Source of the DNA: Cordilura impudica
Taxonomy: Eukaryota > Arthropoda > Insecta > Diptera > Scathophagidae
Direction: 5' to 3'
DNA length: 64,000 bases
Assembly: GCA_963682025.1 (NCBI GenBank)
Contig: OY821518.1
Coordinates: forward strand, 12,900,100-12,964,099
In this document: piece by piece, positions 55,976-64,000 of the stretch
Numbering within the stretch: position 1 is the stretch's first letter
Layout: every line of letters begins with the position of its first letter
The notes under the pieces: model-generated
The model's input: the letters and a program-made list of their open reading frames with translations, nothing else
Databases searched by the model: none
Told to the model about the DNA's origin: nothing
Translations under genes and position numbers: made by a program

Positions 55976-56480
55976 TAGTTAATTGTAGACATTACATCTC
56001 CCAAGAAATGGAAACGAAAAAGACTAATATCGTCTTCCGATGAATCAGTTCATACTTTAAAAGTGAATTCGGAACCCTTACAAATGGAAGAAAGCAACAT
56101 GAAATCAAGAAAGAGGAACACGAAATCAACGTAACTATGAACAAAATATAAGAAAAATGAAGAGAAATAGTGGAGAAGAATATGAAACAAAAGAGTCTAA
56201 GCATGTGAGTGGTAAAGTTTTCGAAAATAAAGATTGCCTTTGTTCCAAAAAATGGGTAAATGTATTCGGATATGACGACAGGAAAGGTAAATTTGATTTT
56301 CTTTGGAAATTAGCAAATTTCAAAAAACTTTTTTTTCGTATTTCTCTTTCTGAATTTACAACATGTCGAGAGTGTTGTGTCAAAATTTCAAGTAAATCGG
56401 AGCCAAGCTTAAGAAGATACAAAAAAAAAACTGTACGTGATTACCTCGGGCAACATGTCACCTTTGAAAACACATTTTGA
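55976..56480 (+). pseudogene. Fragment of an unidentified, probably transposon-derived protein
   Basis: Two open segments are offset by a frameshift near 56120. The first reads PKKWKRKRLISSSDES. The second reads MKRNSGEEYETKESKH, ENKDCLCSKKWVNVFGYDDR and DFLWKLANFKK, ending LRRYKKKTVRDYLGQHVTFE. The combination of a basic R/K-rich G-E-Y segment, a CxC cluster and a D/FxxLWxLxNF helix resembles the front part of repetitive insect proteins that accompany DNA transposons. I do not recognise a named family. No ends were identified. Confidence 0.45.
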
Positions 56481-56726
56481 TTTTTTTATTTCACATAATC
56501 CGGTAACGAGTTATGCTGTTCACCGCAAAACAAGAAAGCCTCCGGAGATTCGCTGCAACGGACTTATTTATTAAAATTTTTTCAAAGATTCTTCAAATGT
56601 TATGCTATAACGTGTGTATGTAATAAATGATCCAACATTATTCATCTCTTCAAAAAAGAATTATGAAAATATAATTTTTTTTAACTTTAACCCCCCGCCC
56701 CCCTAAAACAAAGTGAAGGATTCAAA

Positions 56727-57093
56727 TCTATAATATTAATAGGCTAGGCGATTTCTTGTGAACGATGTTTTGTCCTACGGTTTTATCCCGATTTTGACCA
56801 AACGTATATTATTTGAAAGGTATTTCTTTTTAACCGTTTTGCAGATTAAAAGATTTTTAAATTTTTTCCTTTATTTTGAGTAAATTGCATTTAAAGTTGC
56901 TACTAACACATATATAAAATTATACATATGCTATGCGTGTTTTACTAAATTTGTTAGTGTGTCTGTTAGTGAGTTTATTATCTTCATTCACAATAATAAT
57001 AAACCATAAAAGCGTTGGTTTGTGAATCGGCTAAGTTGAAAAAAAAAAAATCTTAGAAATTGCACTCGAATTTCGAGCGCTGGAATCAGCTAG
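56727..57093 (+). mobile_element. Helitron-like element, copy 4
   Basis: A|TCTATAATATTAATAGGC start and GGAATCAGCTAG|T end; 367 bp. The 3' hairpin CTCGAATTTCGAG lies just inside the end. Confidence 0.82.
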
Positions 57094-57903
57094 TAGATAT
57101 TATTTTCCTTGATATAAATGAAAAATTCATAAAATTTATGAAAAATATCTTATTTTATGAAACTTTTGCTGTTTGTAATCTGCACTTTTCTATTAATTTT
57201 AAGAATACTATTCAAAATTTATATGAAAAATAATTATTAATATTATTATCATCAATTTTATGTATAATATTCATTAAATAGTATTCAGTAATTTTATGCA
57301 TATTATGCATAACGTTAATAAATAATATTTATTAATTTTGTGAATTCAATTCTTCAGGTTTATGAATAAATGAATGTGATTCATTAAAATTATTCATGCG
57401 ATTTATATTCATATTCAGAAAATTTTATAGTTTTGAGTAAGCAGTTCTGAATAGTCTCAATGAATTTAGTGGAGGAGTCTTTGGAAGAGTTTCGTGAAAT
57501 GCCCAATTCGTAGAGTAGAAGTATTAATATTTAAATTTTTTCCTGCCTTGACACTCTGAACGTGAATTACTCTACACTCTCTACATATTATTATGTGTTC
57601 ATCGTTTTTTTTTCATTGATTCAAAGTTATTTTATAATGTAGTTGGTTATATTTTGCTTGGATCCTCATTAGGTTGGTTTCAGCAAAATTATACGTATTT
57701 CACTTTTTAGCAAACAAAATATTGTTTTTGGTTACTGACGAGGGTTGGTGACTCGATCCGAAGCAGCTGTGTAACCCAAGAATGAGAAATCTAGAGATTA
57801 CGTCATCACGCAGGCAATATCAACATTTTTTGCGAATGTAAGCTGTCTGACGTCACACAAACTGTGTTCCTATTGGCTAATAATTTCCAGATTTCAAACT
57901 GTT
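57094..57903. other. AT-rich spacer
   Basis: Many TTTATG/ATTCAT words occur near 57120-57420. A phrase GGTTACTGACGAGGGTTGGTGACTC near 57720, similar to one near 61785, may be a minor dispersed repeat. No gene. Confidence 0.45.
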
Positions 57904-58200
57904 AAGGCCTAGTTAGCCACACGTTGTTAAAACGTATCCGTACCGTAAATGTAACGTTAGCATTTAGTGCAATTATTGAACGTAAGAAATGAACCAGCAT
58001 GTTTATGTGTAAAATTAAACAAACTATATCAGCTGTTCACAAATGTCACGTACAAATGTAGCAAAATTCTATTTTCAACAGATTGGGACGTTCCGGTTAC
58101 GTGACAGATGAGTTCAGTAACTACTGTAAATGCTTTTCATGTAACAGAAAAAAACAGCTGACACGTTTGGTTAGGGTTACGTGTGGTTAACTAGGCCCTT
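57904..58200. mobile_element. 297 bp MITE, AAGGCCTAGTTA termini
   Basis: Left AAGGCCTAGTTAGCCACACG and right complement AAGGGCCTAGTTAACCACACG (one base longer) form the ends. The interior also has paired AACGTTAC/GTAACG-type words. No ORF. Confidence 0.75.
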
Positions 58201-58290
58201 ATGTTTATGCAAGAAACATAACAGTGGGACAATTTATTAATTTGTTAATTTATTTATTTTATATTTACTAGATAATAATCGAACCTATAA

Positions 58291-58954
58291 AAACTCTTTC
58301 TTTCCTTATGCATATGAGTTTTGAATCTCTGCGGGACTGTGCGTAACTAAGCGTGACTATTTTAAAATTAATCTTTGGTCACAACAATCTATGGACCAAG
58401 TTTCAGATTGATTGGATGAGGGGAAATGCAGTTTAAATCAATCCGTGCCTGGGCGTGACTTTGCGTGACTTTCTTTAAGTTAATATTTGGTGACAACAAG
58501 TCTGTGGACCAAGTTTCAGATTGATTGGATGAGTAGGAAATGGGGTTTAAATCACTTCGTGACTGTGCGTGACTATGCGTGACTGTGTGACTATCTTAAA
58601 ATTAATCATTGGCCGCAACAAGTCAATGGACAAAGTTTCAGATCGATCGGATGGGGGGAAGAGAGGTTTTAATCTCTTGTGACTGTGACTATGCGTCACT
58701 GTGCGTGACTATGTTAAAGTACATTTTCTTTAACGCAAGTCTACCGACCCAGTCTCAGATCGATCAGATAAGGGGAAATGGGTTTTAAAACACTCGGTGA
58801 CTGTGTGTTACTATGCGTGACTACCGCAAAATTAGTCTATAGTCACAATAACCCTTTGGGCCAAGTTTCAGATCAATTAGATGAGGGGGAATGGGGTTGC
58901 CCCATGGCAGACAAACAGACAGACAGACAGACTGTGAGTTAAAAGAAAGAGTTT
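58291..58954 (+). mobile_element. Tandem-repeat MITE, best copy
   Basis: AAACTCTTTCTTTCC at the left and GAAAGAGTTT at the right are inverted. About five units of 113-121 bp lie between them, each with GTGACTGTGCGTGACTA, TTAAAATTAATCTTTGGTC and AGTTTCAGATCGATC. It ends at GGTTGCCCCATGGCAGACA. No ORF. Confidence 0.85.
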
Positions 58955-59195
58955 AAAATGGTCTAACATTATTTGAATACATTTTTAAATGCCTTTGTTT
59001 TGTACTTTAGAACAAGGTTACTAAATGCTTTTATACTACGTTGTTTTTTAATTAAATTTCCTCTTTCATCTATTGACATTTTGTGCAATTTCGGCATTTA
59101 GTAATCTTACATTCTACATCTAAAAAAGATTTTCACTTCTTCTTTTGCTTCAATGTCATTTGCTTCTACCAAAAGTTTTTGTAAATATCCGCTTG

Positions 59196-60520
59196 AAGGC
59201 AACAATTTTCCTCTGCGGAAAATTTCCCAAAAACAATTTCGCGAAAACAATTTCCCAAATACAGTTGCCCGAATACAATTTCCCGAAAACAATTTCCCGA
59301 AAACAATTTCGCGAAATTACAATTTCCCGAAAACAATTTCCCGAAATTACAATTTCCGACAACAATTTCCCGAAATTACAATTTCCCAAAATTACAATTT
59401 CCCGAAATTACAATTTCCCGAAATTACAATTTCCCGAAATTACAATTTCCCGAAAACAATTTCCCGAAATTACAATTTTCCGAAATTACAATTTCCCGAA
59501 AACAATTTCCCGAAAAGAATTTCCCGAAAACAATTTCCCGAAATTACAATTTCCCTATTTTTAGTTTCCCATGATTTACCCCTTAAAAAAAATAAAAATT
59601 TCCCGAAAATACAACTTGCTGCATACGATTTCTCGAAAAAACAATTTCCCGAGTATACGACTTCTCGAAAAAACAACTCCCCCACCCCGCACCGCGCCCT
59701 TCCTCTTCCACCCTCCCTCGTCATCCGGACCTATTTATTGGAGTGTCATACGCTTATTTTTCATTGTGACTTTGAACACTTCGGTATTCAGACCTCCCGA
59801 CGGATAACGCTCACTCTCTCCATAACATCCTGCCCATGCAGTAGCTCTTACGGAATCGTTACCACCTTGCATAGCGAAGTTTTTTAGTTATTTGGGTTGG
59901 AATACACAGTTACTATGCCACTCGAATTCGTGGATAGCGAAAAAGGTAAACCGAGGTTGCTTTTGAATGGTTTCTTAAATCATTACGATGGTCAGTCCGT
60001 TGATAGCGTTTATCGGCGTTGTATCCATTAGCGAGAAAACATTGTACCGGTAGGGTCATAACTTGCAACGATACTATAAAAAAGAGACAATCACAGTGCC
60101 GAAGCGGCTTTCGTTGCTAAAGAAAAAATCGTTAATGAGCTGAAAGATCTTACCCGGACCACTACATCAAGTGGTCATGAACTGACCATGATCGCGCTTC
60201 GGCCTGAATTTCTGATGGTATTGTTTCGGAAATGTCATCAACAAGATCTTTGAAGAAATAGAAATTTCGGGAAATTGTTATTTCGGGAAATTGTGTTCGG
60301 GAAATTGTAATTTCGGGAAATTGCGTTCGGGAAATTGTAATTTCAAGAAATTGTCATTTCGGGAAATTGTGTTCGGGAAATTGTAATTTCAGGAAATTGT
60401 CATTTCGGGAAATTGTGTTCGGGAAATTGTAATTTCGGGAAATTGTTTTTGGGAAATTCTTTTCGGGAAATTGTTTTTGGAAAATTTTCCGCAAGTCAAC
60501 AATTTTACGGCATTTAATTT
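59196..60520. mobile_element. Foldback element with tandem-array arms
   Basis: The left arm (59196-59660) is built of ATTTCCCGAAAACA and ATTTCCCGAAATTACA units. The right arm (60258-60520) consists of the same units in inverse orientation (TTTCGGGAAATTGTAA, TTCGGGAAATTGTG). The outer ends are also inverted (GCGGAAAATTTCCCAAAAAC against the complement of a TTTTTGGAAAATTTTCCGC block). The loop of about 600 bp carries a FLYWCH-like coding fragment. This layout recalls Drosophila FB elements, whose long termini are tandem arrays. Confidence 0.85.
59915..60210 (+). pseudogene. FLYWCH-type zinc-finger fragment in foldback loop
   Basis: Frame 1 reads MPLEFVDSEKGKPRLLLNGF then VDSVYRRC, matching the FxxSxKGxxxLxxxGF...xC front half of a FLYWCH finger (Tyr where Trp is usual). 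A shift near 60020 continues as LARKHCTGRVITC, the CxARxxT part. A further shift near 60090 gives NHSAEAAFVAKEKIVNELKD, with the terminal His followed by the helix that often trails FLYWCH modules in MULE-type transposases. At least two frameshifts; not functional. A captured host finger gene is the alternative origin. Confidence 0.65.
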
Positions 60521-60983
60521 TAAAAATATTGCATTGCACGATTTCAGCGTTTCCATTAATGAATTTAATGGCTTACTTAGCCCACCTTCACTTAGGTGGT
60601 TAATCCAGGAGTAGGTCGAGTTCTCTAGACCTGTTTTTTTACTGTTGCTTTGCTTCAATTTGCTCACTGTACACTTCATGTTAACGTTTTTATACGGTTG
60701 CCAACTATCACATAAAAAATACATTTCTCCCAAGAAATTATAATTTTCACACATGAAACAGACTTGGTAATCCTTGCGAGCGAGCTTCTACGTTAATATA
60801 ATGGCAAAACATGCGTAGGTCGTAATCATTAATTTGATCATTCTTGTGTGTAGCCTGGCTGGCAGAATATAGATACATTTTTGCAACAAATGTACCAATG
60901 TTTTTTAATTCATTTCAAGTAAAATTATAATCTTCAGCCTGATTAATCTTAACTCAGTTATTAAAATGATAAAGATCGAAAAT
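60521..60983. other. Spacer, no gene recognised
   Basis: The minus-strand frame covering part of it is mostly an extension of foldback repeat sequence and carries no domain. Confidence 0.45.
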
Positions 60984-62700
60984 AAGATTTTTATACCCTA
61001 TACCACAATGTGGTCAAGTACCAAAAATATTTGACATAGACCCATCTCTTATTATACAGATCGACTCAGAATCACTCCCTGGGTCGATTTAGCGAAGTCC
61101 GTCTGTCCGTCCGAACGTCTGTGTGTCCATGCAAACCTTGTAACCAAACTAGAGGTCACAAATATGAATATATTTTGATGAAATATGGTATATAAGCTTC
61201 TATCGGCCATAGCATGAACGCTATTGAAATTGGTGAAAAGTGGTGCACCTAGTGCCCATACAAATGACACATATGAAATCGACTTAAATTGTCATAAAAT
61301 CCAAATTATCTTATCAATTATCGGTGAAATTGAGTTTGTGTATGTTTATTACTCCCATTAATCAGTAGTCCAAAAATAAACCCTAAAGAACAATTCTTAG
61401 TCAAGCCCCCATATAAAGCCGTTCTTCACCTGAATCTATCAAAAAACCAAAAATATTGCACAGATTTTTCTCAAATTTGCTATTTATATATTTTCGCAAG
61501 TCCACAAGCAAGTCGAGCTAGTCCACATATATATATAACATCCGATATGAACTTATTAATATCCGAAGGCAAAAAATAATAACACTGCCACTCAAATTTG
61601 ATTTATGCTTATTTTCTGTATCCAATTAGTTGGACCTAAGAGCTAGGGTCTTCAAACGCATGATATAGGTTATCGTATAGTCGGTCGGTCGTATTTTTAT
61701 ATTTGTAAAAATAGGAAATAATAAATTACAATAAGTAATTGTAGTTCTTATTATTGAATTAATGACAGATAGTGTGCTTTTGGTTACTGATGATAGTTTG
61801 TGACTCGACCCAAAACAACTGCAGAACCTGTCTTGAAGAATATTGATAAATTTTTGTTCAACAAATTTGCTACGGTTTTTGCTTTATTAAAAACAAAACA
61901 AGTAAGAAAATTACAGTCGGTCTAGACCGACTATACGATACCCTATACCATGGTTTAGAGACCCTATCGCTTCGGTCCAACTAATTGGATATAGAAAATA
62001 AGCATAAACCAAATTTGAGGGGAATTGTTTTTATTTATTTTTTTTGGCTGCAGATATGAAAAAGTTCATATCGGGTGCTATTTATATTTATATGGGGACT
62101 AGGTCCAAAAATAACCATATCCTGACCATATTTGGTAAAGTCAATTATGAAAAAATATATACAAACCAAATTTGAGAAAAATCTGTGCAATACTTTTGTT
62201 TTTTTAATAGATTTAAGTGAAGATCGGGAAGCAGCTCTATATGGGGCCTATGACTAAGAATTGTCCTATAGGGATTTTATTTGGACTACTGATTAATGGA
62301 TATAATAAACACATACAAACCCAATTTGACGGAGATCTATATGATAATTTGGATCTTATGGCAATTTATGTCGATTTCATAGGGGTCATTTGTATGGGGA
62401 CTAAGTCTGAACATGGACCGAATTTCACCAATTTCAATAGCGTTCATCCAATGACCGATAAAAGCTTATGTACCAAATTTCATCAAAATATATTCATACT
62501 TGCGACCTGTAGTTTGATTACAAGGTTTACATGGACACACAGACGGACGGACGGATGGACGAACATCGCTAAATCGACTCAGAAAGTGATTCTGCGTCGA
62601 TCGGTATAATAAAAGATGGGTCTAGGTCAAATATTTTTGGTAGTTACAAACAGCAGCAAAAAGTCATTATACCCAAACCACATAGTGGCATAGGTTATAA
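60984..62700. repeat. Large inverted repeat, ~700 bp arms
   Basis: The left arm (60984-61650) reads TATACCCTATACCACAATGT, GACTCAGAATCACT, GTCCGTCTGTCCGTCCG and CCAATTAGTTGGACC. The right arm (61975-62700) is its inverse, ending CACATAGTGGCATAGG. The spacer holds further CCGACTATACGATA words. A half copy is at 29546-30255. Open frames such as 62217-62609 are arm sequence without domains. Confidence 0.8.
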
Positions 62701-62944
62701 ATATTTGATCTTGAGCTTAATTTACTTCTAACCTGGGGGGGTGATAAAGTTAATACAATTGTACTTTTTCCCAATTTATTTTTATTTATTTTTATTAATA
62801 TAAGATGGCAACTCATTTTTATTGTCAAATACATACATATATATTGCACTTGCACTCACTGGGAATATACAACAGGTGGTCTTAAGAGCACGGCTGAAAG
62901 TTTTTTTTTTTTTTGCTTGTTACTGGTAAACTTCATACAAAAAC

Positions 62945-63299
62945 CAAGTAAGAGCATTAAATTCGGCTGTGCTGAATCTTTGATACTCTATACATGGGTT
63001 TTACGTTTACATATATATGTAGACTTATTGCACGGTTTATGAGAAATGTAAACAAAATATATGAAAAAGTTAACAATTTGATAAACTCAATACTAAATTA
63101 TTACAACAAACACTGAATTTTTTTAGCATCGTTTTTTAGAGGCGTCTTTATATTTTTGGCCATAGCTTGGCACAATGATGCCCGATTTACCAAATTATCA
63201 ATAGCACATGCTTGAAATAATGACAAATAATATTATCATAACTTTACCAAGGTAAGTGGGGTCTTTTTTTTTTTGAATGAGCGTGATTGCAACAGACAG

Positions 63300-63332
<33 letters not shown>

Positions 63333-63480
63333 TGGACATTGCTACATCGACTCCAGTTGTTAGAAGATTCAATAACATATGTATATATATATGTATGTAT
63401 ATACTTTATGGAGTCCCAAATGCATTTTTCGATGCGTTACAAACGGAATGACAAACCGATGTATACCCCCTGCACAGTAT
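62945..63480 (-). repeat. INE-1-like element, reverse copy
   Basis: GTAAGAGCATTAAATTCGGC and the TGTGCTGAATCTTTGATACT end at the left. GACAGACAGACAGACGGACG lies in the middle, and CGATGCGTTACAAACGGAAT at the right. Both ends are present. Confidence 0.65.
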
Positions 63481-63754
63481 ATGAAGTATGACAGAAAAGC
63501 GGCGAATTTTCTTTGTTGTAGATTAGCGGCTACATTGTTGGATATGCCTGGGTCTGTTGTTGTTGTTTTTAATATGATAGCGTCGTGTTAATTTTATGTC
63601 TGTGATTTTAATGAAAAAGCCAAAATAAATAAAAAAAAAAAAAACCTGCAATATTTTACAAAAAATATTTAACTGAATTCTAAAACGATTATTATATGGA
63701 TGGAATCCGATGAGGCTGGGTATGTATGTATATTTAAACAATTGAAATTGATCG

Positions 63755-64000
63755 TTTAATGAATTGTAGTACAAGAAAGGAGGACAAGCCATATAAGATA
63801 CCCTTTAGAAAAAAGTAGGCTAAGTTGTTTTCGTGGCTGGTTAGAGATGGTAAGCAAAAAAGTTGCAAATTATGCAATACAGGTACAGCCGGTGGTATTG
63901 TACACATAAAACGCCATGCGTGCACTGATAGACATATCAAAAAAAAAAAAAAGAATTGCTGCAAAAACAATGCCGACAATAGATTACTTTTTTAAAAATA
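63755..64000 (+). pseudogene. Zinc-finger N-terminus of a DNA-transposon-like protein, cut by window edge
   Basis: The plus-strand frame reads KEDKPYKIPFRKK, a stop in place of the expected Trp, then AKLFSWLVRDGKQKSCKLCN and HIKRHACTDRHIKKK. The CxxC...HxxxxH spacing, with a WL pair before it, suits the BED-like or TTF-like fingers at the start of hAT-type transposases. It may continue past 64000. One stop, and a probable shift in the A run near 63940, suggest it is decayed. Confidence 0.5.

Noticed and set aside
59145..59887. 139- and 244-residue overlapping frames (NFPKTISRNYNFPK repeats)
   Set aside because: They are translations of the foldback tandem array in several frames. Period and frame follow the DNA repeat; there is no independent protein evidence.
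59196..60520. CRISPR-like regular repeats
   Set aside because: Units are contiguous or nearly so, without unique spacers of constant length, and the host is an insect. This is a tandem-array foldback.
62217..62609. 130-residue frame
   Set aside because: It is entirely within the right arm of the 61-62.7 kb inverted repeat. The left arm has an equivalent minus-strand frame.

Overview
This is a 64 kb piece of a very AT-rich, repeat-dense insect nuclear genome. It was most likely taken from a calyptrate (blowfly or house-fly type) dipteran. That rests on small introns with GT/AG junctions, Tc1/mariner, piggyBac, hAT, Helitron-like and non-LTR elements, and the IA-2 protein sequence. I cannot name the species from the sequence alone.

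There is one host gene that I can support. It is an orthologue of IA-2 (PTPRN/ICA512), the secretory-vesicle receptor-type pseudophosphatase, on the + strand from 37033 to 44269. Nine coding exons join in one frame: 1062 complete codons plus a stop, and a partial first codon. They carry an RESP18-type Cys-rich module, a long disordered luminal region, the SEA-like mature ectodomain, one transmembrane helix and a full PTP fold. The upstream exon with the signal peptide was not found. The PTP core has Gly where the catalytic Cys would be and Gln in place of the WPD Asp, so it should be inactive. Seven introns are 62-153 bp. The eighth is 3.5 kb and is filled by a mariner that holds a CR1/jockey-like LINE fragment. 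Downstream, 44.27-48.8 kb is A-rich DNA with no recognised transposon apart from a short hairpin, and is probably a very long 3' UTR.

Left flank, 0-37 kb, in order: inverted-repeat element ends; an RT fragment; a 2 kb AATTTTT heptamer satellite with a duplicated spacer (1.7-3.75 kb); a Tc1-like element with IR/DR ends (5.0-6.65 kb); Helitron-like copies; a 1.8 kb foldback (8.0-9.8 kb); a hAT inserted in a tandem-repeat MITE (10.1-12.0 kb); a GC-rich-TIR MITE (12.1-12.75 kb); a 3 kb foldback whose empty site is still present in a neighbouring tandem duplicate (12.98-16.0 kb); an apparently intact DD41D (rosa-like) mariner (18.5-19.8 kb); a 5'-truncated RNase H-bearing LINE with a 16 bp target duplication (20.6-23.6 kb); INE-1-like repeats (24-30 kb); a piggyBac relic placed at the exact centre of a palindrome (31.3-34.0 kb); a tRNA-derived SINE (34.7 kb); and a second DD41D mariner family (35.0-36.3 kb).

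Right flank, 49-64 kb, in order: two more copies of the second DD41D family, one carrying a SINE whose tail matches the intronic LINE's 3' end; a Tc1-like relic; several MITEs; a foldback whose inverted arms are tandem arrays and whose loop carries a FLYWCH zinc-finger fragment (59.2-60.5 kb); a large inverted repeat pair (61.0-62.7 kb); and a zinc-finger transposase fragment running off the edge. The window is best read as one neuroendocrine gene embedded in deeply nested mobile DNA.
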